Positions 48,210 through 58,865 of a stretch of 64,000 bases of DNA are shown here, piece by piece. The stretch's first letter is position 1. Every line of letters begins with the position of its first letter. Under the pieces are notes generated by a model, which searched no databases, was not told where the DNA came from, and worked only from the letters and a program-made list of their open reading frames with translations. The translations under genes were made by a program, and so were the position numbers. Source of the stretch: Anthoceros angustus (taxonomy: Eukaryota; Streptophyta; Anthocerotopsida; Anthocerotales; Anthocerotaceae); contig MU008187.1 of NCBI GenBank assembly GCA_010909165.1, forward strand, positions 700,247-764,246, read 5' to 3'.

Positions 48210-48212
<3 letters not shown>

Positions 48213-48275
<63 letters not shown>

Positions 48276-48292
48276 TCTCTCTCTCTCTCTCT
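48213..48292. repeat. (TA)n followed by (CT)n microsatellite
   Basis: About 30 TA units from 48213 to 48272, then CT units to 48292. It could extrude as a cruciform; no function is implied. Confidence 0.95.
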
Positions 48293-49254
48293 TAGTAGCC
48301 CCCGACCCCCCAAACATACACTCTGGACAAATACAAAGGGAAAAAAGAACAAATGGGAGTGAGAAGAGAAGGCGCCATGACGTAAAGGTTACAAAAGTCA
48401 AAGCTGTGCCTACCACGACACGTTAGAAGGACCAATAGACTTAAATCCTCAGGAGATAGTAATCTGACCCAAGGATGCTTAAACCGCAGAGTTCGGATGA
48501 GACTCCGTGTAGTTACAAGGTATGGCCACACGATGCAAACCAATGGCTTTCACATTTTATTTATGAAGTGCGCCAACCTGCTGACACACTGGTGTGAGAA
48601 TGCACCGGTAGGCCAACGCTGTCGACACGGAGTGCACGGCTTATCAATGCATTGGGCCGTGTCAATATAAAAATGTCGCATCAAGACCTCTCAATCCCAA
48701 TACTGATCCGGCCCAAAGGCACTTGTCCACAAAGGTTGTTGCAAAAGTGTGGCCACACCATACAAATTCGTGGCTTTCACATTTTATTGATCAAGTGCGC
48801 CAGTAGGCTGGCGCACTTGATGTAGAGTGCATTGGTAGGCGGCGCACTTAACACGGAGCGCGCCGGTAGAGCGCAAGTTTTTTTACTTTACGGGTTTTGG
48901 GCGTGTCTTGGTGGCATTGATCGGAGGCCTTGACTGCAAACAACTTGTTAGGTGCTTGTTTCTTGAATCCATCATTCGATGCACTGGCCCTCCAACACAG
49001 CATTCTGCTTTCGACCTTTGTTTCTTCCTTTCGGTGGACAGTATGGGTGTGCAGATTGTATCGTCCCTAAGGACACACATATTTTGGAAGGAATAGGACT
49101 TTTGTTGTACTAAGTGAAAGGACTGCCATAGTCCCGAGTATGCCTCGGGCTGGAACTGGCATTGTCTTGGGTATGGCCCGGCAAAATCCTAGCGCACGCT
49201 ACCTCACCGCTTGCCGTTTGGGAGAAACCATGGAACTTCCCTCCATGTATATAA

Positions 49255-49445
49255 CACCCAACTTAAATTGGGCCCCGAAACGCCAACCTCACACCCTAGT
49301 GCTCCACCACCCAAATAACCCAGCTATTTTATGGGCCAATAGAACACAATATCCGCCTCCCTTCCATGCATCTAGCGACCAACTGAAGTCGGGCCCCAAC
49401 GAAACGCCAACCTCTCACCCTGGTGCCCACCACCCAAATAACCCG
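49255..49445. repeat. Dispersed 70-80 bp block, copies 2 and 3
   Basis: Two adjacent copies (49255-49334 and 49378-49445) of the block at 47927. The third copy ends at AAATAACCC. Confidence 0.85.
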
Positions 49446-49619
49446 AGCCAATAAATAAATTATTAAAATTTATCGTGCAATTTCCATACATATTGTGCAA
49501 TATAAATCCTTTTATGAATGGGCTGGTCGGGACTGAAGCTAGCGAGCTCATCGCCAAGCTGATATCACCTCGGACAAAAGTTGCAAACTGAGTGCTGAGA
49601 CGATCCCATGATCGGTAAA

Positions 49620-49985
49620 TGCCAACGCTACAATCTCTGGTGTAGGTCGAGGTGCAGGTGCAGGTGCAAGTGCCCAGCTACTTTCTCCAGGTGCATTCCG
49701 GCCTTGCTCTTCTGCAGGATTTTTCTGAGCACAGCTTAACTGCCCGCTGTTCAGCAGCTTTGTGGGCACTGCCATTCATCGTCCAGATCAGTCCCCCAAC
49801 CCTGGCCTGGCTGCTGTGAAGGCTGTGGGTTTGTCCGCGGAGAAGGGACGGGTTTGTGAGCGGCCTTGTCTTGTCCATGCACCTCTAGACTACCTGTCCG
49901 GCCGTTTGGTGTGGCCATACCCAGTAACTGGGCATTTTGCCACATTCTGTTGGTAGACTCATCATCCGACAGTTGTCCCTGAACG
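49620..49985 (+). promoter_or_regulatory. Conserved upstream block of PPR copy D
   Basis: It contains GGTGCAGGTGCAGGTGCA, CTGAGCACAGCTTAACTGCCCG and GTCCATGCACCTC, shared with the upstream regions of copy C and of the orphan leader at 4243. It ends with the standard TCCCTGAACG preceding the ATG. Confidence 0.45.
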
Positions 49986-52900
49986 ATGGGTACAGTATGG
50001 CAACCGGACCCATTGTGGACACAACAAATTGGTGTTCGAGGAGCTCCCGCTCACCTAATCTTAGGGAGACCCCTGGCAAAGACTGCCCCCAGGTGCTGCA
50101 GTGTGAGGAGCCCAGCACTTCCACTTCCGGGAAAGTGTTTGGGTAGGGACGGATTTTCCAGCGATGGTCGTTGCCAGCAGCAGGAGCACTTGTGGGAACA
50201 ATTTTTTCTGGACCCAACCATGTGGTGGGACAACAGACGAGATAAGAAGAGCTCCCGTTCTCCTGACTTCCGGCGTAAGGGGTCCGGCGAGGTGCTGTGG
50301 TTAAATAAGTTCAAGCCAGCTTGGGTTGATGAGCAGCTTATTTCCTTGGATATGCAGATGGGTCATGGTGCCTCTCCTTCCAGTCAGCTCTCCGGATAAG
50401 CCTGAACCTGGCAGGCGTGCAGGATCGGAAATGGGCGTCGTAACGGCTGGAACCGTGAGCATGTTATGTCAGCAGGGGAAGCTTTCTGAGGCCGTTGGAG
50501 CCCTGGAATCTCTGGCGCAGACAGACTCTGCTGTTTCTCGGTCTCTGTTGTACACTGTGCTGAAACTGTGTACAGCTAAGAAGGATTTGGTTGTGGGGCG
50601 ACGAGTTCATGATCTCACTGTCAAACTTGGGTACGAGTCGAATGCATACCTGGGGAATCATATCTTGCGCATGTATGCATGTGGAGGTAGGCTAGAGGAG
50701 GCAATGGATGTGTTCACCAGGGTAGGCAAACCAGATGCCTTCATGTGGTTTTCCATAATCTCTGCATATGCTAAGCATGGGAAACCCAAGGAGGCCATAC
50801 ATCTGTACTATGACATGCGAAGGTCAGGAGTGAAGGCGGATGCTCACGTCTTTGTAGCTGCCCTTCAAGCTTGTGCATTTGCCGCCGACTTGGAATCTGG
50901 CAGAAAAGTGCACTATGATGTGTTGCACAGTGGCATTCCTACCAACTTGTTTGTTGGCAACTGCCTGGTGGACATGTATGCAAAATGTGGCGAACTGAAA
51001 GATGCACGCCAGGTTTTTGACAGCATGGCCACAAAGGATGTGGTGACATGGAATGCCCTGATTGCTGGGTATGCACAGCAAGGACTCGGCCAAGAGGCGC
51101 TTGTTGTGTATGGACAAATGGAGCAGGAGGGCCTTATTTTGGCTAACCATGTTACTTTTGCTTGCCTTCTGAAGGCCTGTGCAAGCACTGGTGCGTTACA
51201 GAAGGGCAAGCAGCTGCACTCGCAGATTGTCGAAGAGGACTGCTGGATAACGTAGTGGTGGGCAACTGCCTGGTGGACATGTATGCAAAATGTGGTGAAC
51301 TGGAAGATGCACGCCAGGTTTTTGACAGCATGGCCACAAGGATGTGGTGACATGGAATGCCCTGATTGCTGGGTATGCACAGCAAGGACTCGGCCAAGAG
51401 GCGCTTGTTGTGTATGGACAAATGGAGCAGGAGGGCCTGATTTTGGCTAACCATGTTACTTTTGCTTGCCTTCTGAAGGCCTGTGCAAGCACTGGTGCCT
51501 TACAGAAGGGCAGGCAGCTGCACTCACAGATTGTCGAAGAGGACTGCTGGATGACGTAGTGGTGGGCACCTGCCTGGTGGACATGTATGCAAAATGTGGT
51601 GAACTGGAAGATGCACGCCAGGTTTTTGACAGCATGGCCACAAAGGATGTGGTGACATGGAATGCCCTGATTGCTGGGTATGCACAGCAAGGACTCGGCC
51701 AAGAGGCGCTTGTTGTGTATGGACAAATGGAGCAGGAGGCCTGATTTTGGCTGACCATGTTACTTTTGCTTGCCTTCTGAAGGCCTGTGCAAGCACTGGT
51801 GCCTTACAGAAGGGCAGGCAGCTGCACTCACAGATTGTGGAAAGAGGACTGCTGGATAACGTAATGTTGGCAACTGCCTGGTGGACATGTATGCAAAATG
51901 TGGTGAACTGGAAGATGCACGCCAGGTTTTTGACAGCTTGGCCACAAGGATGTGGTGACATGGAATGCCCTGATAGCTGGGTATGCTCAGCAAGGACTCG
52001 GCCAAGAGGCGCTTGTGTGTATGGACAAATGGAGCAGGAGGGCCTGATTTTGGCTGACCATGTTACTTTTGCCTTCTGAAGGCCTGTGCAAGCACTGGTG
52101 CCTTACAGAAGGCAGGCAGCTGCACTCACAGATTGTGGAAAGAGGACTGCTGGATGACGTAGTGTGGGCAACTGCCTGGTGGACATGTATGCAAAATGTG
52201 AACTGGAAGATGCACGCCAGGTTTTTGACAGCTTGGCCACAAAGGATGTGGTGACATGGAATGCCCTGATATCTGGGTATGGTGCTTGTGATGAAGGTCA
52301 CAAGGCACTAGCTTGTTTTGAGGAGATGTTAGTTGCCGGTATTCAGCCTGATGATGCTACTTTTACTTGCCTTTGTAGCTGCCCTTCAAGCTTGTGCATT
52401 TGCCGACTTGGAATCTGGCAGAAAAGTGCACTGTGATGTGCACAGTGGCATTCCTACCAACTTGTTTGTTGGCAACTGCCTGGTGGACATGTATGCAAAA
52501 TGTGGCGAACTGAAAGATGCACGCCAGGTTTTTGACAGCATGGCCACAAAGGATGTGGTGACATGGAATGCCCTGATTGCTGGGTATGCAGCAAGGCTTG
52601 GACATGAGGCGCTTGTTGTGTATGGACAAATGGAGCAGGAGGGCCTGCTTTTGGCTAACCATGTTACTTTTGCTTGCCTTCTGAAGGCCTGTGCAAGCAC
52701 TGGTGCCTTACAGAAGGGCAGGCAGCTGCACTCAGATTGTCGAAAGAGGACTGCTGGATGACGTAGTGGGCACCAGCCTGGTGAACATGTACGCGAAATG
52801 TGGCGAAATGGAAGATGCACGCCAGGTTTTTGAAAGCTTGGCCGAAAAGGATGTGGTGACATGGACGACCCTGATTGCTGGGTATGCACAGCAGGGCCTA

Positions 52901-54664
52901 AGCCAACAGGCGCTTGTTGTGTATGGACAAATGGAGCAAGAGGACCTGATTTTGGCTGACCATGTTACTTTTGCTTGCCTTCTGAAGGCCTGTGGAAGCA
53001 CTGGTGCCTTACAGAAGGGCAGGCAGCTGCACTCACAAATTGTCGAAAGAGGACTGTTGGATGACGTAGTGGTGGGCACTTGCCTGGTGGACATGTATGC
53101 AAAATGTGGTGAACTGGAAGATGCACGCCAGGTTTTTGACAGCATGAACAGAAAGGATGTGGTAACGTGGAATGCGCTGATAGCTGGGTATGCACAGCAT
53201 GGACTCGGCCAAGAGGCGCTTGTTGTGTATGGACAAATGGAGCAGGAGGGCCTGATTTTGGCTAACCATGTCACTTTTGCTTGCCTTCTAAAGGCCTGTG
53301 CAAGCGCTGGTGCCTTACAGAAGGGCAGGCAGCTGCGCTCACAGATTGTGGAAAGGGGACTACTGGATAACGTAATGTTGGGCAACTGCCTGGTGGACAT
53401 GTATGCAAAATGTGGTGAACTGGAAGATGCACGCCAGGTTTTTGACAGCTTGGCCACGAAGGATGTGGTGACATGGAATGCCCTGATAGCTGGGTATGCA
53501 CAGCAAGGACTCGGCCAGGAGGCGTTTGTTGTGTATGTACAAATGGAGGAGGAAGGCCTCATTTCGGCTGACCGTGTTACTTTTGCTTGCCTTCTGAATG
53601 CCTGTGCAAGCAGTGGTGCCTTAGAGAAGGGCAGGCAGCTGCACTCTCAGATTGTCGAAAGAGGACTGCTAAATGACGCAGTGCTGGGCAACTGCCTGGT
53701 GGACATGTATGCAAAATGTGGCAAACTGGAAGCCGCACGCTGGGTTTTTGACAGCTTTGGCCAGAAATGATGTGGTGACATGGAATGCCCTGATATTTGG
53801 GTATGATACTTGTGATGATAGTCACAGAGCACTAGCTTGTTTTAAGGAGATGTTAGTTGCCGGTATTCAGCCTGATGCTACTTTTACTTGCCTTCTAGTA
53901 GCATGCAGTCATGAGGACTGGTGGTGCACTTTGATTCCATGGCTGAACAGCATGGCATCAAACCTACTATTGAGCATTACACCTGCATGATTGATCTTCT
54001 TGGGCGTGCAGGCCATTTAGATGAGGCCGAGAAGATGCTATTATCATGTGAGGGCGAAAGTGATGTTGTGGGGTTGACCTCGTTGTTGAATGCATGCAAA
54101 AGTCACGGGGATATCGAGACGGCGATGTGGTGTTTCGAAAGCATTGTTAGGCTGGACCCTCAGGGGCGTCTGCATATGTGCTCATGGCGAATGCCTATGC
54201 AGATGCAGGTAGGTGGACGATGTAGACAGGATTGAAACACAGAGAAGGGTAGCAGGAGCTAACAAGAAACCTGCAGTGGCGACCATTGAGGTGAATAAGC
54301 AGGTACATAGATTTCTGGTGGGAGAAAGGAGAGGATATTGCGCTAAGGTAGATAGTACGAATGCACGTCTAAAGCAGGAAGGAGGCCACGTACCTCACAC
54401 AAAGTTGGTGTTGAAGCCACTGTGTGAGAAGGAAAAGGAAGATGCGCTTTGTGGGCATGCTGAGAAGCTAGCTCTGGCGTTTGGTCTGTTGAACACTCCA
54501 GTGGGACACCTCTGGTGGTAACGAAGAATCTACGCATGTGCAGCGACTGCCACAGTTCCACGGAGATCATGTCAAGGCTTGAACATAGAGACATTGTTGT
54601 AAGGGATGGGTACCGTGTGCATCGATTCGCAGATGGTTGTTGTAGTTGTAAAAGTCGACCGTGA
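49986..54664 (+). pseudogene. PPR-DYW:KP copy D, expanded and chimeric
   Basis: It starts MGTVWQPDPLW at 49986. The leader is followed by PPR motifs open from 50326 to 51255, then a run of nearly identical 303-bp P-L-S modules. At about 52372 an E motif ([12 protein letters not shown]) runs straight into the early motif [15 protein letters not shown], so the array restarts. A second open block (52691-53770) carries four modules, then E motifs and a DYW domain with NKKPA and HAE, ending KSRP at 54664. Most modules are split by one-base losses (for example near 51231, 51338, 51740 and 52164). It cannot make one protein as written. If the joins are real, it arose by unequal exchange between array members. 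Confidence 0.75.
51256..53770 (+). repeat. Amplified 303-bp PLS module
   Basis: Each unit encodes about 101 residues: an S motif ([18 protein letters not shown]), a P motif ([20 protein letters not shown]) and an L motif ([20 protein letters not shown]). Successive units differ by only a few bases outside the code positions. Confidence 0.85.
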
Positions 54665-55145
54665 GAAGGAAAAGGAAGATGCTTTGTGGCAACTGCCTGG
54701 TGGACATGTATGCATGTGGAGGTAGGCTGCAGGAGGCCATACAACTGTACCATGAGATGCGTAGGTCAGGAGTCAACCCTGGCAAACCAGATGCCTTCAT
54801 GTGGTCTTCCAGTTCTGACAGTTCAACCAGGAGCTCCCGTTCGCCTGACTTCCGGCGTAAGGGTCCGGCGAGGTCCTGTGGTTAAACAGCATGGCATCAA
54901 ACCTACTATTGAGCATTACACCTGCATGATTGATCTTCTTGGGCGTGCAGGATCGGAAATGGGCGTCGTAACGGCTGGAACCGTGAGCATTACACCTGCA
55001 TGATTGATCTTCTTGGGCGTGCAGGCCATTTAGATGAGGCAGAGAAGATGCTTTGTGGCAACTGCCTGGTGGACATGTATGCAAAATGTGGTGAACTGGA
55101 AGATGCTTTGTGGGCATGCTGAGAAGCTAGCTCTGGCGTTTGGTC
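54665..55145 (+). pseudogene. Mosaic of PPR, leader, E and DYW pieces
   Basis: Right after copy D, fragments of 30-120 bases from different parts of the PPR gene follow one another out of order: DYW start, S motif, early P motif, leader, E motif, leader, E motif, DYW, S motif, DYW. Joins fall at short shared strings such as GGCGTGCAGG, TGAGCAT and GGAAGATGC. There is no open reading frame of useful length. Confidence 0.8.
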
Positions 55146-55904
55146 TGTTGGTAAACTCATCTTCCGACAGCGGTCCCTGAACGATGGCCACTGTATGGCA
55201 ACCGGACCCGTTGTGGACCCAACAAATTGGTGTGTACAGGGATTCTACCAGGAGCTCCGCTCACCTCATCAGGAGTCAACCCTGGCAAACAACCAAGCCT
55301 CCAGGTGCAGCAGTGTAAGGCCCAGCACTTCCACTTCCGAAAATGTGGTGGGGACGGTTTTCCAGCGATGGTCGTCGCCAGGAGCAGGAGCACTTGTGGC
55401 AACAATTTTTCTGGACCCTACCATGTGGTGGGACAACAGACGAGATAAGAAGAGCTCCCGTTCGCCTGACTTCCGGCGTAAGGGTCCGGCGAGGTCCTGT
55501 GGTTAAACAACATGTTTAAGCCAGCTTGGGTTGATGAGCAGCTCGTTTCCTTGGATATGCAGATGGGTCATGGTGCCTCTCCTTCCAAGTCCAGCTCTCC
55601 GGATAAGCCTGAACCTGGGAGGCGTGCAGGATCGGAAATGGGCGTCGTAACGGCTGGAACCGTGAGCATGTTATGTCAGCAGGGAAGCTTTCTGAGGCCG
55701 TTGGAGCCCTGGAATCTCTGGCGCAGACAGACTCTGCTATTTCTGGTGGGCAACTGCCTGGTGGACATGTATGCAAAATGTGGTGAACTGGAAGATGCAC
55801 GCCAGGTTTTTGACAGCATGGCATCAAACCTACTATTGAGCATTACACCTGCATGATTGATCTTCTTGGGCGTGCAGGATCGGAAATGGGCGTCGTAACG
55901 GCTG
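55146..55904 (+). pseudogene. PPR leader copy followed by mosaic sequence
   Basis: The leader starts at an ATG at 55184 and runs to about 55743, where CTGCTATTTCT joins directly to an S motif (GTGGGCAACTGCC), then to an E motif (CAGCATGGCATCAAACC) and back to leader sequence. It shares with the next copy the same deletions (GTAAGGGTCC for GTAAGGGGTCC), so the two are recent duplicates. Confidence 0.75.
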
Positions 55905-56602
55905 AACGATGGCCACTGTATGGCAACCGGACCCGTTGTGGACCCAACAAATTGGTGTGTGTCCAGGGATTCTACGAGGAGCTCCGCTCACCTCATCAGG
56001 AGTCAACCCTGGCAAACCAAGCCTCCAGGTGCAGCAGTGTAAGGAGCCCAGCACTTCCACTTCCGAGATGTGTGGTGGGGACGGTTTTCCAGCGATGGTC
56101 GTCGCCAGGAGCAGGAGCACTTGTGGCAACAATTTTTCTGGACCCTACCATGTGGTGGGACAACAGACGAGATAAGAAGAGCTCCCGTTCGCCTGACTTC
56201 CGGCGTAAGGGTCCGGCGAGGTCCTGTGGTTAAACAACATGTTTAAGCCAGCTTGGGTTGATGAGCAGCTCGTTTCCTTGGATATGCAGATGGGTCATGG
56301 TGCCTCTCCTTCCAAGTCCAGCTCTCCGGATAAGCCTGAACCTGGGAGGCGTGCAGGATCGGAAATGGGCGTCGTAACGGCTGGAACCGTGAGCATGTTA
56401 TGTCAGCAGGGAAGCTTTCTGAGGCCGTTGGAGCCCTGGAATCTCTGGCGCAGACAGACTCTGCTATTTCTGGTCTTTTGCCATGGTCACCCAACAAGAA
56501 ACAGTGTGCACCATCCGTCAAGGTGGTGCTGTCATACGCAGTACCTGGGCATCCTGCCATAGTGTCCTGGAAGACACGTCTTCCCACAGCGGTCCCTGAA
56601 CA
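55905..56602 (+). pseudogene. Second, near-identical PPR leader copy
   Basis: ATG at 55909; it is nearly identical to 55184-55740 through CTGCTATTTCTGG. After 56471 it runs into about 120 bases of unrelated sequence, then the promoter-like string (ACCTGGGCATCCTGCCATAG, TTCCCACAGCGGTCCCTGAA) of copy E. No PPR array follows. Confidence 0.75.
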
Positions 56603-58865
56603 ATGGCCACTGTATGGCAACCGGACCCGTTGTGGACCCAGCAAATTGGTGTGTGTCCAGGGATTCTACGAGGAGCTCCCGCTCAACTCACGTCAGGGAG
56701 TCACCTGGCAAACAACCAAGCCTCCAGGTGCAACAGTGGGAGGAGCCCAGCACTTCCACTTCCGAGATTTTGTGTGGGTGCGGACGGGTTTTCCAACAAT
56801 GGCCGTCGGCAGGAGCAGGAGCACTTGTGGCAACAATTTTTTCTGGACCCGACCATGTGGTGGGACAACAGACAGGATAAGAAGAGCTCCCGTTCGCCTG
56901 ACTTCCGGCGCAAGGGGTCCGGCGAGGTCCTGTGGTTAAACAGCATGTTCAAGCCAGCTTGGGTTGATTTGCAGCTCTTTTCCTTGGATATGCAGATGGG
57001 TCATGGTGCCTCTCCTTCCAAGTCAGCTCTCCGGATAAGCCTGAACCTGGGAGGCGTGCAGGATCGGAATGGGCGTCGTAACGGCTGGAACCGTGAGCAT
57101 GTTATGTCAGCAGGGAAAGCTTTCCGAGGCCGTTGGAGCCCTGGAATCTCTGGCGCAGACAGACTCTGCTATTTCTCAGTCTCTGTTTTCCACTGTGCTA
57201 AAACTGTGTACAGCTAAGAAGGATCTGGTTGTGGGCCGACGAGTTCATGATCTCAGTGTCAAACTTGGATACGAGTCGAATGCGTACCTGGGGAACCATA
57301 TGTTGCGCATGTACGCATGTGGAGGTAGGCTGCAGGAGGCCATGGATGTGTTCACCAGGGTAGGCAAACCAGATGTCTTCATGTGGTCTTCCATAATCTC
57401 ACATGCTAAGCATGGGAAACCTAAGGAGGCCATACAACTGTACCATGAGATGCGTAGGTCAGGAGTGAAGGCGGATGCTCACGTCTTTGTAGCTGCCCTT
57501 CAAGCTTGTGCATTGGCCGACTTGGAATCTGGCAGAAAAGTGCACTGTGATGTGGTGCACAGTGGCATTCCTACTAACTTGTTTGTTGGCAACTGCCTGG
57601 TGGACATGTATGCAAAATGTGGTGAACTGGAAGATGCACGCCAGGTTTTTGACAGCATGGCCACAAAGGATGTGGTGACATGGAATGCCCTGATTGCTGG
57701 GTATGCAGCAAGGACTCGGCCAAGAGGCGCTTGTTGTGTATGGACAAATGGAGGAGGAGGCGGGCCTCATTTTGGCTAACCATGTTACTTTTGCTTGCCT
57801 TCTGAAGGCCTGTGCAAGCACTGGTGCCTTACAGAAGGGCAGGCAGCTGCACTCACAGATTGTTGAAAGAGGACTGCTGGATAACGTAGTGGTGGGCACT
57901 GCCTGGTGGATATGTATGCAAAATGTGGTCAACTGGAAGACGCACGCCTGGTTTTTGACAGCATGAACACAAAGGATGTGGTGACATGGACCATGCTGAT
58001 TTCTGGGTATTCCCACCAAGGGCTTGGACATGAGGCACTTGCTGTGTATGGACAAATGGAGGAGGCAGGGCTGATCTTAGCTGACCATGTTACTTTTTCT
58101 TGCCTTCTGAAGGCCTGTGCAAGCACTGGTGACTTACAGGAGGGCAGGCAGCTGCACTTGCAGATTGTTGAAAGAGGACTGCTGGATAACGTAGTGATGG
58201 GCACCTGCCTGGTGGACATGTATGCAAAATGTGGTGAGCTGGGTGATGCACGCCAGGTTTTTGACGGCTTGGCCACAAAGGATGTGGTGACATGGACGGC
58301 CCTGATAGCTGGGTATGCAGCAAGGACTCGGCCAAGAGGCGCTTGTTGTATGGACAAATGGAGGAGGGCCTCATTTTGGCTGACCATGTTACTTTTGCTT
58401 GCCTTCTGAAGGCCTGTGCAAGCACTGGTGCCTTACAGAAGGGCAGGCAGCTGCACTCACAGATTGTCGAAAGAGGACTGCTGGATAACGCAGTGGTGGG
58501 CACTGCCTGGTGGACATGTATGCAAAATGTGGTGAACTGGAGATGCCAGGTTTTTGACAGCAGCCACAAAGGATGTGGTGACATGGAATGCCCTGATATC
58601 TGGGTATGGTGCTTGTGATGAAGGTCACAAGGCACTAGCTTGTTTTGAGGAGATGTTAGTTGCCGGTATTCAGCCTGATGATGCTACTTTACTTGCCTTT
58701 TAGCATGCAGTCATGAGGACTGGTCCACGAGGGTCGCAAGCACTTTGATTCCATGGCTGAACAGCATGGCATCAAACCTACTATTGAGCATTACAATTGC
58801 ATGATTGATCTTCTTGGGCGTGCAGGCCATTTAGATGAGGCAGAGAAGATGCTATTATCATGTGA
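56603..58865 (+). pseudogene. PPR copy E, 5' part
   Basis: ATG at 56603 (MATVWQPDPLWTQQIGVC). The leader frame is broken near 57065, early PPR motifs are open 57069-57779, and further modules occupy 57694-58409. E motifs follow. At about 58870 the E motif breaks off and the sequence re-enters an early PPR motif at the shared string TTGTGGGC. This part lacks its own DYW domain. Confidence 0.75.

Larger units (their letters stand above)
47051..49619. other. AT-rich intergenic region between diverging PPR copies C and D
   Basis: No gene is supported. Contents are a (TA)n run, a (CT)n run, three copies of a dispersed 70-80 bp block and two related strings around CACATTTTATTTATGAAGTGCGCC (48550 and 48778). 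Confidence 0.5.
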
